Shown here in pieces: positions 1 through 8,026 of a stretch of DNA of 17,249 bases. The position numbers and the translations under genes are program-made. Within the stretch, counting starts at the first letter, position 1, and every line of letters begins with the position of its first letter. The stretch comes from CAYNTS01 sp964400495 (lineage in GTDB: Bacteria; Fidelibacterota; Marinisomatia; SCGC-AAA003-L08; D37C17). Below the pieces are notes generated by a model that was given only the letters and a program-made list of their open reading frames with translations, was not told where the DNA came from and did not search any database. The stretch covers positions 1 to 17,249 of the forward strand of contig CAYNTS010000046.1 in assembly GCA_964400495.1 (NCBI GenBank), read 5' to 3'.

Positions 1-147
1 GTTTATCTACAACCTACATTGAAAAAAGTATCGTTAAGTGTGAAGAACCATTTTTTTATTTGTAGCAATTAATACTATATGATATGACAATTTATAATAT
101 TTGTTTTTGTACGGGTGTATTTATATTTTGTGTTTTGTGGGATGAAA
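1..147. other. AT-rich non-coding stretch downstream of the cold-shock gene
   Basis: No convincing reading frame, tRNA or intrinsic terminator is visible here. The minus strand downstream of the cold-shock stop codon has T-rich patches but no GC-rich stem before them. It may hold the 3' UTR of the minus-strand operon, or a promoter for a gene outside the window. Nothing more can be supported. Confidence 0.5.
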
Positions 148-342
148 CTAAACCAATGTTACATTCTCTGCTTCATCACCACGTTGTCCCTGAAAGACAT
201 CAAATTTTACTTGAGCACCCACTTTTAACTTTTGACCTTTTCGAACATTACTTATATTGATGAAATAATCAAACCCATCTTCATCCTCAATAAATCCCCA
301 ACCTTTACTTTCATCATAATTTTTTACAATACCAGTAATCAT
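148..342 (-). CDS. Cold-shock domain protein (CspA family)
   Basis: This is a 64-aa single cold-shock domain, the usual length for CspA-type proteins. These five-stranded beta-barrels bind single-stranded RNA or DNA and act as RNA chaperones in the cytoplasm. The RNP1-like motif KGWGFIE lies at residues 13-19 and the RNP2-like segment DYFINIS at 25-31. The protein opens with the typical 'G-x-V-K-x-Y-x-x-x-K-G' strand and ends with the usual 'A-x-N-V' strand. RNP1 has Trp where Phe is common, and RNP2 has FIN where most homologues have FVH, so the nucleic-acid face is slightly atypical. Its ATG follows the upstream gene's TAA with no intervening base. A strong AAGGAGG Shine-Dalgarno sits inside the end of that upstream gene, which indicates translational coupling. 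No long 5' UTR of the cold-inducible cspA type is possible unless an internal promoter exists. Confidence 0.93.
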   Translation of the reverse strand: MITGIVKNYDESKGWGFIEDEDGFDYFINISNVRKGQKLKVGAQVKFDVFQGQRGDEAENVTLV

Positions 343-696
343 TTACTCATCCTCCTTATTGGAAAATTTAAATCCTATATCTTTCTCAAATTCACTAGGG
401 AAATCGTATCCTTCTCTATCTGGATAATGCATAATAGTATTTATATGATCCCAAGGAATAAGAAAATTAGCAGGGATTTGTTCGGTACTTTGGTTTGCTA
501 CGGGTAGAGGCTTTCCTTTTTCATCTTCTGCATGGGTTAAAAATAAACCGGGGTGCTCAACCCATAATCCCAAATGGTCATGACCTCTTATCAAAAAATG
601 ACCTGCTTTAACTTGTATTCCGACATCAGTCAAGCGAGTTTTATCTACAAAAGACAAAAACACAATATCGCCAATAATTTCTTCAACATTAAACAT
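343..696 (-). CDS. Small hypothetical protein, predicted beta-rich
   Basis: This 117-aa protein is not recognised. It has no signal peptide or membrane segment, so it is probably cytoplasmic. The N-terminal two-thirds alternate short hydrophobic strands (GDIVFLSFV, HFLIRG, LGLWVEHPG, ANFLIPWDHI), which looks like a small beta-barrel or beta-sandwich. The C-terminus is acidic and charged, ending NKEDE. The start ATG is preceded by GGAG, which overlaps the last codons of the M16 protease gene (2-bp gap). Its stop codon abuts the cold-shock ATG. The tight packing between a protease and an RNA-binding protein makes it a genuine, co-translated gene. A role in RNA binding alongside the cold-shock protein is possible but is only guilt by association. 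Confidence 0.8.
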   Translation of the reverse strand: MFNVEEIIGDIVFLSFVDKTRLTDVGIQVKAGHFLIRGHDHLGLWVEHPGLFLTHAEDEKGKPLPVANQSTEQIPANFLIPWDHINTIMHYPDREGYDFPSEFEKDIGFKFSNKEDE

Positions 697-698
697 GA

Positions 699-3503
699 TT
701 ATTCTCCATTTTCTGGATATAAAGTTATTTTAGAATATCTATATTTAGAAAAATGTTTCTTTGCTAATTTTCGTGCAATTTTAGGAGTATTTGATTTTAT
801 TCTATCATTACGGGTTAAGATATCATTTGGATGAAGGTCATGTTTTATACAACTCACTATTGAGCGTAACCAATATTTATTTATTTCCAAATTGATTTCA
901 CGTTGATTCAAATCTTTTTCTATTATATTTTGCACCTCTTCTTGAGTTGGACCTTCTTTTTTGAATGTTTTGATAGCAGCAAAGATTGCATCTGTCATTG
1001 CATCAACATTATCTGGAGAGCTACCAAATGAAATTGTGATTGTTGCATACTCATCCCCTGGAGATAAACTATATGGCCAAACACTAACTCCGTATGTTGC
1101 ACTCATATCTTCACGTAACAATTTGCGTAAACGTACTTTTAGAATTTCTGTCATAGCTTGTATTTGATATTGTGTGTCAAAATCGAATTTACCTGCTTTG
1201 TAAAATGTGATTTTTGTCTTACTCTTTTCCTCAGATCCCATGTAGATATTTTCATTTTTAGGGAAAAATGGGAAAGTAAAATTAATATCCTTAATTTTGT
1301 TAATATCAGAATGTTGCTGCGTAATACTACCTAAATATTTTTCTGCATATTCTTTTAGTTTTTCAATATTCACGTTTCCAACAATCACTACTTTAAAATT
1401 GGATGGATTTCCAAATAATTGTTCGTAAATCTCAAATGCCTTTTTATGCGATATTACATCCAACAATTCTGCTGTAAGTGGTTGCTTGGCATAATGATTA
1501 GAATAATTAATTTTATCTACTAAATCTCTCCATTGAGATTCTGGGTCATTCTTTCTGTTTTCAAAAAACCCTCTATATCTATTTACCATGCTTTGAAACT
1601 GTTCATAATCATTATTGGGTTGCGTAAAATATAAATACATCAATTGGAATGCAATTTCTAAATCTTTTGGAGTTGAACTTGCATTTATTCCATGGAAATA
1701 TTGTTGAATATACGAACTTACAGAAACTTCTTTTCCTGCTAATAATTTTTCTAATTGCGTCGATGTAAAACCGCCTACACCAGAATAGTTGACAATATCA
1801 CTAGCAAACATACCCGACTGATAATACGTCTTAGGAGTTAATGAGTTACCTCCTTCAGCAAACATATTGATCAATATTTCATCATTCTTAAAATTTGTAG
1901 ATTTCACATTTAATTCAATCCCATTGGACAATGTAAACGTAACCATTCCAAGGTCTTCATTTGATGATTCAGATGTAATTGTTCCTCTTTTGGCAATATT
2001 TGCAATAAGTGGTTTGTCTAATGTATCGTCAACATACGGTTCCATTACAGTTTCAGATGTTTGTTTAACAATATCTAGAATTTCATTTTCAGAAGGCACA
2101 CGAATTTCTTCACCTTCTGGAGAGGAAACTTGAATCACTTTACTTATATCTTTAAAATATTCATCTGATAATTCGTTTAACTCATTTAATTGAATTGTCT
2201 GTAAAAGGTCTAATGAAGTATTATATTCCCATTCAATTCCTGGTGAAGGTTCATCATCCAAAAAATAATCAATTAACCCATTCACTAATCGTTTACTTTC
2301 GGTTTTATCTCTTTCATTGAATTGTTTTTCATACGAAGATAAAGTTCTATCAATAGCTCTATTGAGTTCTTGTTGTACAAAACCATGTTGTTTTAGTCGT
2401 TCAACTTCTGAAAGAGCTGAGGTTAATCCACGCTCTAATTTATTATTAGCAGTGTACACGCCTACAGTTGTCATTTCTTTAGTTTGCACAAAAGAGCCCA
2501 TCCATGAATATGCTTGTACAAATGGTGCGTCATTTTGATGAATAATTTCATCAAAACGTTGATTTAACATATCAAAATATAAATGCTGAATTAAAGATTG
2601 TCTATAATCAAGCATAGTTTTCATATTTGAGATATCGTGTTTATATGTAATTGTTGCTGAAGTTAATCTTGCCTCGGGGTCAGATGAAATTACAACTCGA
2701 GTTTCATCATGGCTAGGTACATCATACATTTGTGGTTCAATTTCATTTTCATTGCTGATTCGTCCAAAATATGTGTGAATATATTCCTCAACCTGATCAA
2801 CATCAAAATCACCTACAGCAATAAACGACATTAAATCAGGTCGATACCAAGTGTTGTAAAAATCACGCACTCTTTTATGTGAAATATTTTCAATTATATC
2901 AATTTTTCCAATTGGTAAACGGTTTGCATATTTAGACCCATCAAATAAAACAGGAAATTGCTCATTAAATACACGTGCACTTGCACCTTGACGAAGTCTC
3001 CACTCTTCTATGACCACACCACGTTCTTTGTCAATTTCTTCATCATCAAACGAAACATACCCAGCCCATTCACTTAATATTTCAATTCCAGATGTAAATT
3101 TAATAGAGTCATCAGTTGGAATTTGCAACATGTACACTGTTCTGTCAAATGCAGTATAAGCATTCAAATCTGGTCCAAAAGCCATACCAATAGATTCTAG
3201 ATAATCTACTAAATCATTTTTAGGATATTTTTCAGTACCATTAAAACACATGTGTTCAACTAAATGAGCAATGCCCTGTTGGTCATCGTCTTCATCAACA
3301 GAACCAATATCAACTGCTAAGCGCAATTCTGCTCTATTTTCAGGTTTAGTATTGTGCTTGATATAGTAAGTAAATCCGTTATCTAACATTCCCGCACGAA
3401 CAGAATTGTCAAAAGGGATAGCATCTTCTAGATCAATCTGTCCAAATAATACCCAAGAGATTAAAATTAAGATAATCAGTTTTTTTGTATGAAATAAAAA
3501 CAC
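699..3503 (-). CDS. Exported M16 family zinc metalloprotease (PqqL-like)
   Basis: This 934-aa peptidase of the pitrilysin/M16 family degrades or processes peptides, probably in the periplasm or on the outer-membrane side. Residues 1-20 form a hydrophobic signal sequence (KKLIILILISWVLFG). The inverted zinc motif HLVEH is at 80-84, and the downstream glutamates lie in ERGVVIEEW (160-168), where E167 is the likely third zinc ligand. The context HMCFNGTEKYP and NAYTAFDRTVY closely resembles E. coli PqqL (YddC), and the ~930-aa two-lobed length agrees. The C-terminal lobe lacks HxxEH, as expected, but keeps the R-E-D-M-S-A-T-Y-G-V segment typical of M16 C-domains. The start is GTG, chosen because AAGGAG lies 7 bases upstream and it gives a full signal peptide. 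The gene is 2 bp upstream of the 117-aa gene. A hairpin precedes it. Confidence 0.93.
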   Translation of the reverse strand: MFLFHTKKLIILILISWVLFGQIDLEDAIPFDNSVRAGMLDNGFTYYIKHNTKPENRAELRLAVDIGSVDEDDDQQGIAHLVEHMCFNGTEKYPKNDLVDYLESIGMAFGPDLNAYTAFDRTVYMLQIPTDDSIKFTSGIEILSEWAGYVSFDDEEIDKERGVVIEEWRLRQGASARVFNEQFPVLFDGSKYANRLPIGKIDIIENISHKRVRDFYNTWYRPDLMSFIAVGDFDVDQVEEYIHTYFGRISNENEIEPQMYDVPSHDETRVVISSDPEARLTSATITYKHDISNMKTMLDYRQSLIQHLYFDMLNQRFDEIIHQNDAPFVQAYSWMGSFVQTKEMTTVGVYTANNKLERGLTSALSEVERLKQHGFVQQELNRAIDRTLSSYEKQFNERDKTESKRLVNGLIDYFLDDEPSPGIEWEYNTSLDLLQTIQLNELNELSDEYFKDISKVIQVSSPEGEEIRVPSENEILDIVKQTSETVMEPYVDDTLDKPLIANIAKRGTITSESSNEDLGMVTFTLSNGIELNVKSTNFKNDEILINMFAEGGNSLTPKTYYQSGMFASDIVNYSGVGGFTSTQLEKLLAGKEVSVSSYIQQYFHGINASSTPKDLEIAFQLMYLYFTQPNNDYEQFQSMVNRYRGFFENRKNDPESQWRDLVDKINYSNHYAKQPLTAELLDVISHKKAFEIYEQLFGNPSNFKVVIVGNVNIEKLKEYAEKYLGSITQQHSDINKIKDINFTFPFFPKNENIYMGSEEKSKTKITFYKAGKFDFDTQYQIQAMTEILKVRLRKLLREDMSATYGVSVWPYSLSPGDEYATITISFGSSPDNVDAMTDAIFAAIKTFKKEGPTQEEVQNIIEKDLNQREINLEINKYWLRSIVSCIKHDLHPNDILTRNDRIKSNTPKIARKLAKKHFSKYRYSKITLYPENGE

Positions 3504-3524
3504 AATAATACTCCTTTTTATACA

Positions 3525-3550
3525 GAAAAAGGGGATTACTCCCCTTCTTC
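3525..3550 (-). terminator. Terminator-like hairpin between the coiled-coil gene and the M16 protease
   Basis: On the minus strand GAAGAAGGGG (3541-3550 complement) pairs with CCCCTTTTTC (3525-3534 complement) around a 6-base loop, a 10-bp stem with one G-U pair. The U-run forms part of the 3' arm. It lies after the stop of the coiled-coil gene and just upstream of the M16 Shine-Dalgarno. It could be an intrinsic terminator or an attenuator that lowers readthrough into the protease. The short U-run makes its efficiency uncertain. Confidence 0.55.
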
Positions 3551-3571
3551 ACAATATGCTATACTTTAAAT

Positions 3572-4066
3572 TTACTTTTTCTTTTCAGGATGTTCAGTAT
3601 CAACTTTTACTTTTAGATTGTCAAAATCATCACGCATAGTACTAATATCATTTTTAATATTACGTAAGTCTCTATCTGTTTTACGTTTATAAGAATCAAA
3701 TGCATCACTAACATTTCTAACGTCATCCTTTACACGATCAATTTTTGAAATCAATACTTCCTCTAATTGGTCGATTGAAAATTTAATTTCTTCAAAAACT
3801 AAATTAATAGAATCTATTTTTTCAGCGTACGCTTTATAATGTGCTTGTGTTTCTTCTTGTAATGTTTGAACATGTTTAGAAGTACCAATCCACTTTTTTT
3901 CTAGACGATTATAAACTTCAATAGTTGAATTTACATCACCCGATAATTCTTCATCACTTTGATGCAGGCTTGTCATAGTATCTATTCGTTGTTGATCTAT
4001 AACCAACCAATAATACCCACCTGCTACAATTATTAAAAATGTTATAATTCCAATTACTCTTTGCAT
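3572..4066 (-). CDS. Membrane-anchored coiled-coil hypothetical protein
   Basis: This 164-aa protein is of unknown function. Residues 4-22 (VIGIITFLIIVAGGYYWLV) form one transmembrane segment or uncleaved signal anchor. The rest is highly charged and helical, with heptad-like spacing of hydrophobics from about residue 45 to 150 (for example IDSINLVFEEIKFSIDQL, then LRNIKNDISTMRDDF). It is therefore predicted to be a bitopic protein with a long periplasmic or cytoplasmic coiled coil. The basic tail ends EHPEKKK. The ATG is preceded by AAGGAT, and the upstream 108-aa gene ends 2 bp before it, so the two are co-translated and may form a complex. No enzymatic motif is visible. Coiled-coil proteins resemble one another by composition, so distant similarity searches would be unreliable. 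Confidence 0.75.
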   Translation of the reverse strand: MQRVIGIITFLIIVAGGYYWLVIDQQRIDTMTSLHQSDEELSGDVNSTIEVYNRLEKKWIGTSKHVQTLQEETQAHYKAYAEKIDSINLVFEEIKFSIDQLEEVLISKIDRVKDDVRNVSDAFDSYKRKTDRDLRNIKNDISTMRDDFDNLKVKVDTEHPEKKK

Positions 4067-4068
4067 AG

Positions 4069-4395
4069 TTATCCTTTATTACTTTGTTCAATAGTTTCTA
4101 ATTTTTGTTCCCACTCTGAAACAGTTTCATTTGGTTTATTCAATGATGTTGTTTTATTTGAGCGAATCATTTTAAGCATATTCTGACGATCTTCTTCTCT
4201 ATTTTTTAACTGGTCAAACATGGAACTCATTTCGGTATTGAATTCATTAATTGTAACCTCTATTCTTGTCATGAGCTCATCCATGAAAACACTGCCGTAT
4301 GTATTATTAATATTATCAAGCAAATCACTAAACGTAACACTTAAATTTGTTTTCTTGTCATTTTTATTTTTTAAATCAATTTCCAATAATTTCAC
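4069..4395 (-). CDS. Small helical hypothetical protein
   Basis: This 108-aa cytoplasmic protein is not recognised. It is rich in Asn, Lys and Glu and predicted mostly helical, with helices around residues 22-65 and 88-104. There is no signal peptide or membrane segment. The start used here is GTG with no clear Shine-Dalgarno, and an in-frame alternative TTG lies three codons further in, so the N-terminus is uncertain. It overlaps nothing and sits 2 bp upstream of the membrane-anchored coiled-coil gene. That pairing suggests a soluble partner for the anchored coiled coil. A 69-bp gap separates it from the four-helix membrane protein upstream, long enough to hold a promoter, though none stands out. 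Confidence 0.65.
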   Translation of the reverse strand: MKLLEIDLKNKNDKKTNLSVTFSDLLDNINNTYGSVFMDELMTRIEVTINEFNTEMSSMFDQLKNREEDRQNMLKMIRSNKTTSLNKPNETVSEWEQKLETIEQSNKG

Positions 4396-4464
4396 CAGTT
4401 TTGTATAAATAATCCTAAAATCGACTGTGGTAAATTTTTAACATTTTATCCTAAGTTGCAAAGG

Positions 4465-4905
4465 TTAATTTATTATTTTCTCCATTTGTTTGTCATTTTC
4501 ATTCTCATGTTTAGGTTCAAAATGTTTAAGTAACTCATGGCTATTTGTCATTACAAAATAAATAAGTGCACATAGTGCTATTGCATGTAAAATATATCCA
4601 ACACCAACAACAATACCAATAATACTTGCAAAAAGATACATTAATCTTCCTTCGAAAGACATGTCTTTAGTTAAAGAATTTACGATAACTAACACCGCCA
4701 ATGTAGTTAGTCCAAATCCATATCCAACTGCAACATCTGGAAGTTGATTTGCAACAGAAATAACTGATGTGGATAAAATTCCTATCAGAGATGCAAATAT
4801 TGCTGAAGCCTCATTACGTTCTTCTTTGGGTTTTATATAGCTAATTGCTCCGCTAATAATAGCAGAGAAAATTAGTTTAAATGCGAAAGAAATAAATCCA
4901 AACAT
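4465..4905 (-). CDS. Four-helix inner-membrane protein of unknown function
   Basis: This 146-aa integral membrane protein has hydrophobic stretches at about residues 4-22, 36-52, 62-78 and 88-118, the last probably being two closely spaced helices. The C-terminus is hydrophilic (HFEPKHENENDKQMEKIIN). A loop KPKEERNE lies after the first helix. No family could be named from motifs. The start ATG has no evident Shine-Dalgarno and lies 13 bp after the stop of the signal peptidase gene, so translation may rely on reinitiation by ribosomes leaving lepB. The context (gamma-glutamyltransferase, signal peptidase, then this gene) points to envelope function, but no specific role can be inferred. Confidence 0.75.
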   Translation of the reverse strand: MFGFISFAFKLIFSAIISGAISYIKPKEERNEASAIFASLIGILSTSVISVANQLPDVAVGYGFGLTTLAVLVIVNSLTKDMSFEGRLMYLFASIIGIVVGVGYILHAIALCALIYFVMTNSHELLKHFEPKHENENDKQMEKIIN

Positions 4906-4918
4906 AGTGTTAATTTAA

Positions 4919-5956
4919 CTAGGAAATTACCTTAAATCTTAACTTAAATTTCATGATGTTGATTAAAGAAACCAATGGAGTACCCAAAATTTGGTCATCA
5001 GGTACAAATCCCCAATATCGAGAATCATAACTAGCATCTCGATTATCCCCCATAAAAAAGTAATAATCATGATTAAGTGTGTATGTTTTCAAATCTTTTA
5101 CAAACTGTCCATTTATCTTTAAATTTTCATAAATCACCTGATTATCAGATGCTTTAAAAGTAAATTCCCATGGATTATAAACATTATTATCACGATTTTC
5201 TTTAATTAATTCCATCACAAACTCACGTCGGTCTTGTTGTTCCTTAATTTGCATAGAATTTCCTGTGCTAAAGAAATTTAATATTTTATATTTCAAAAAT
5301 CCATGTGTTCGTCCCACTTCCTGCGGGTCAATTACAGTAAACTCTTTATCACCTAACGTCACCGTATTACCTTCTTGAGTTAATAATGTGATTGTGGACA
5401 TCCAATCACCTATATTTGAAAAATCAATTACCATTCCTTTAAAAGGGACAATAAATTCAGAAATATTATCTCTATTTCCACTAAACGTAGGATATAGTTT
5501 CTCAACTCTATCTGTATCAAAAATATTACCTTTAATATACTTTCCTTCTTGAGGAAAATTCATTTTAGTATTATTTATAAAAATATCTGCATGGTCAATT
5601 CGTAATGTATCTCCTGCGGTGCCTATGCATCGTTTTACATATTTTTGAAACGGATCTCGAGGAAATTCAAATATTGTAACATCACCTGATTCAACATTTT
5701 TAAATTCTGGTAATCTAAACCATGGAATGTCAAATCCAATTCGTGAGTATGGCAATCCAACCCAAGTTGGTGTACGCATACCATATATGAATTTATTTCC
5801 AATGAGCATATCTCCCGTCAAAATAGTATTCTCCATTGAACCCGTTGGAACTACATACACTTCAACCAGCGTTGCTTTAACAGTAAACGCCACAACCACT
5901 AAAATAAATAAAACTTTTAATTCTTTGAGAAATTTTCGTTGTTTTTCTGTAATCAA
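4919..5956 (-). CDS. lepB: Signal peptidase I
   Basis: This 345-aa type I signal peptidase (S26) cleaves signal peptides from exported proteins at the periplasmic face of the inner membrane. One transmembrane anchor lies at about residues 13-33. Box B, PTGSMENTI, carries the nucleophile Ser40. Box D, QKYVKRCIGTAGD, carries the general-base Lys108. Box E, GDNRDASYDSRYWGFVP, is at 303-319. The Ser-Lys spacing (68) is longer than in E. coli LepB (55) because of an aromatic insert around residues 61-84. A large non-catalytic region of about 170 residues separates boxes D and E. The start is TTG, supported by AAGGGA five bases upstream; an internal Met would remove the anchor or the active site. 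It follows gamma-glutamyltransferase by 14 bp and is probably co-transcribed with it. Confidence 0.96.
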   Translation of the reverse strand: MITEKQRKFLKELKVLFILVVVAFTVKATLVEVYVVPTGSMENTILTGDMLIGNKFIYGMRTPTWVGLPYSRIGFDIPWFRLPEFKNVESGDVTIFEFPRDPFQKYVKRCIGTAGDTLRIDHADIFINNTKMNFPQEGKYIKGNIFDTDRVEKLYPTFSGNRDNISEFIVPFKGMVIDFSNIGDWMSTITLLTQEGNTVTLGDKEFTVIDPQEVGRTHGFLKYKILNFFSTGNSMQIKEQQDRREFVMELIKENRDNNVYNPWEFTFKASDNQVIYENLKINGQFVKDLKTYTLNHDYYFFMGDNRDASYDSRYWGFVPDDQILGTPLVSLINIMKFKLRFKVIS

Positions 5957-5970
5957 AACTATCCCTTTAT

Positions 5971-7671
5971 TTAATATCCTTTAGCAACAGCACCACGCCG
6001 ACTATCACCACTACCATACAACAAACCAGTTTTTGCATTAAACTGAATACAATTCGCTTCTCCAATCGAAGACCTTGGTTTTAATTGATGCCCTTTTTCT
6101 GTTAATATATTTAAAGTCTCTTGTGAAAAGCCAATTGGTTCTATTTGAATTGCATCAGGGAACCATTGATGATGAAATCTAGGTTGCTCTACAGCATCTT
6201 CAACATTCATTCCAAAATCAATAACATTTGAAATAACTTGTGCAACAGTGGTAATAATAGTTGATCCGCCTGGAGAACCTACAACTAAAAATAAATCCTT
6301 ATTCACATCTTCAACAATAGTTGGAGTCATTGAACTTAACATCCTCTTATTGGGTTCAATTGCATTTGCTGTATTCCCGATAAGTCCATATTTATTCGGT
6401 GTACCCGGTTTAGATGAAAAATCATCCATTTCATTATTGAGGAGAAATCCAGCTCCATCTACGACAATACCATTACCGAACCAACCGTTAATTGTGGTAG
6501 TTACACTCACTGCATTCCCCCATTTATCGACTACAGAATAATGTGTTGTTTCTTCTGATTCTGGATAAAAGAAGGGAATATCACCATGTGTAATATCCAT
6601 ACTATTTGAAGCAACATCAGTATTTATAGTTTTCCATCGTTCATTTGCATATTCTTGAGAGGTCATTTCATCAATTGGAACAGGTACAAAATCAATATCA
6701 CCTAAAAATTCTGCTCTGTCTGCATATACTCGTCTTTCAATTTCGGACATTAAATGAATATGGTCAGCACTATGAAAAGGGATTTGTGTAAAATCTACAT
6801 TTTCCAATTGATTTAAAATTCCAGCAATTGTAACTCCTCCAGAAGAAGCAGGAGGCATTGAATAAATAGCAAACCCTCTATAATCAAACTCAATAGGTTG
6901 TCGTTCAATAGCAGAGTATTTAGCTAAATCCTCTTTAGTAATTAAACCATTGGTTCGTTGCATACAATCAATAATCATATCTGCAGTTTTTCCTGTATAG
7001 AAATCATCAGGACCTTTGTAGGCTATGCGTCTAAGTGTTTTTGCAAGATTTCGTTGTTTGAAATTATCACCAATTTGAAATGGTGTTTCTTGTGTGAATA
7101 TTTTTCGCGTTTCTTCATCTTGAGATAAGTACTGTTTATAATATGGTGCGTTCAAATAGCTAACATTTAAGAATTCTAACTCAAAACCATATTGAGCAAG
7201 TTTAACGGAGGGCATAACCAATTGGTTCCACGAGGTTTTTCCATATTTTTTGTGTACTAAACCAAACCCAGCAACTGAACCTGGTACTCCTGTTGCCCAT
7301 GATGTACTCCAACTTTTATTTGGAATTACATTTAAACTATCATCTAAAAACATATTGTGGGTTGCTGAAGCAGGAGCAGCTTCTCTGAAATCAATTGTGG
7401 TTACTGTACCATCTGCTAACCTGATAACCATAAATCCACCACCGCCAATATTCCCAGCACCAGGGTGTACAACTGCTAAAGCAAAACCAACTGCAATAGA
7501 TGCATCAATTGCAGTTCCACCTTTCTTGAGAACATCGAGGCCAATTTCACTTGCGTACTTATTGGATGAAACAACCATTCCATTTGATCCAATAACATCT
7601 GGAATTCGTGGAAAAACAAACTGACAAACAATAATGATTGCCAATATATAAATTTTAAACATTTTGAACAT
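5971..7671 (-). CDS. ggt: Gamma-glutamyltranspeptidase (gamma-glutamyltransferase)
   Basis: This 566-aa periplasmic Ntn-hydrolase hydrolyses or transfers the gamma-glutamyl group of glutathione and related peptides. A signal sequence spans about residues 5-22. The proenzyme self-cleaves before Thr375 in TTHYSVVD, giving the large and small subunits. Substrate-binding features are conserved: FREAAP (Arg96, matching E. coli Arg114), PPASSGG at 274-279, and the oxyanion segment GSPGG at 465-469. The C-terminus GDSRRGAVAKGY is typical. Length and order fit the family throughout, so the enzyme looks intact. ATG codons at residues 1 and 4 are both possible starts, and neither has a strong Shine-Dalgarno. 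The gene is first in a likely ggt-lepB-membrane protein operon. A Cys in the signal sequence does not form a proper lipobox. Confidence 0.96.
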   Translation of the reverse strand: MFKMFKIYILAIIIVCQFVFPRIPDVIGSNGMVVSSNKYASEIGLDVLKKGGTAIDASIAVGFALAVVHPGAGNIGGGGFMVIRLADGTVTTIDFREAAPASATHNMFLDDSLNVIPNKSWSTSWATGVPGSVAGFGLVHKKYGKTSWNQLVMPSVKLAQYGFELEFLNVSYLNAPYYKQYLSQDEETRKIFTQETPFQIGDNFKQRNLAKTLRRIAYKGPDDFYTGKTADMIIDCMQRTNGLITKEDLAKYSAIERQPIEFDYRGFAIYSMPPASSGGVTIAGILNQLENVDFTQIPFHSADHIHLMSEIERRVYADRAEFLGDIDFVPVPIDEMTSQEYANERWKTINTDVASNSMDITHGDIPFFYPESEETTHYSVVDKWGNAVSVTTTINGWFGNGIVVDGAGFLLNNEMDDFSSKPGTPNKYGLIGNTANAIEPNKRMLSSMTPTIVEDVNKDLFLVVGSPGGSTIITTVAQVISNVIDFGMNVEDAVEQPRFHHQWFPDAIQIEPIGFSQETLNILTEKGHQLKPRSSIGEANCIQFNAKTGLLYGSGDSRRGAVAKGY

Positions 7672-8026
7672 CTTTTCTATAATATTCCTTTATAAACTAA
7701 GTACTAATACTACAATTATGAACAGACGTAAACCAATTACGAAAAGATGAATTTGAGACACTTGTACAGATCTTGTTTACACTATTGTAATTTGTGAGTA
7801 ATTTTTACGAGTTCCCAATTAATACAAATTAGTTTCTCTCCAGTGGCACATAATTTCAGCTATTTTGGATTATATTGACTGTCAATACACAATCGACGTA
7901 GTCAAAGGATTCCAAATATACATACAAGTTCAAGTTTAAAAAGTATCAATACCTATAATCAAAGGCTTCTGTAAATCCCAAATCTGTAAACAAGGTCTAT
8001 GATATAACACTCTTTTAAACTTTTAA
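7672..8026. other. 355-bp intergenic region with palindromes and no evident gene
   Basis: No credible coding frame, tRNA or terminator is visible. The region lies between the end of the RNase HII gene and the start of ggt, both on the minus strand, so it should contain the ggt promoter. It holds the inverted repeats listed separately at 7864-7916 and a tandem CTTTTAAA/CTTTTAAC repeat near 8012-8026. Base composition is similar to its surroundings, with no sign of insertion. Confidence 0.55.
7864..7916. repeat. Inverted repeats, operator- or hairpin-like, upstream of ggt
   Basis: TTTGGA (7864-7869) and TTGACT (7875-7880) are mirrored by AGTCAA (7900-7905) and TCCAAA (7911-7916), two 6-bp stems with an internal loop. 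Inside it TATTGAC-T-GTCAATA (7873-7887) is a perfect 15-bp palindrome with a single central base. The left TTGAC half can therefore pair with either of two GTCAA copies 20 bp apart. The 1-base centre rules out an RNA hairpin for the short palindrome, so it is more like a protein-binding site. No regulator is identified. Confidence 0.45.

Noticed and set aside
7250..7624. Plus-strand open frame of 124 codons inside ggt
   Set aside because: It lies antisense to a conserved, motif-complete gamma-glutamyltransferase and its translation has no recognisable domain, so it is a shadow frame. The same applies to the other short frames antisense to M16, BipA and the methyltransferase.
5971..7671. Gamma-glutamyltransferase as a lipoprotein because of the Cys in its signal sequence
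   Set aside because: The residues before the Cys are Ile-Ile-Val, which lacks the small residue needed at -1 of a lipobox, and hydrophobic sequence continues after it.
7672..8026. tRNA, small RNA or degraded gene in the long gap
   Set aside because: No cloverleaf with a T-psi-C-like TTC motif, no long frame in any direction and no remnant of a recognisable protein were seen.
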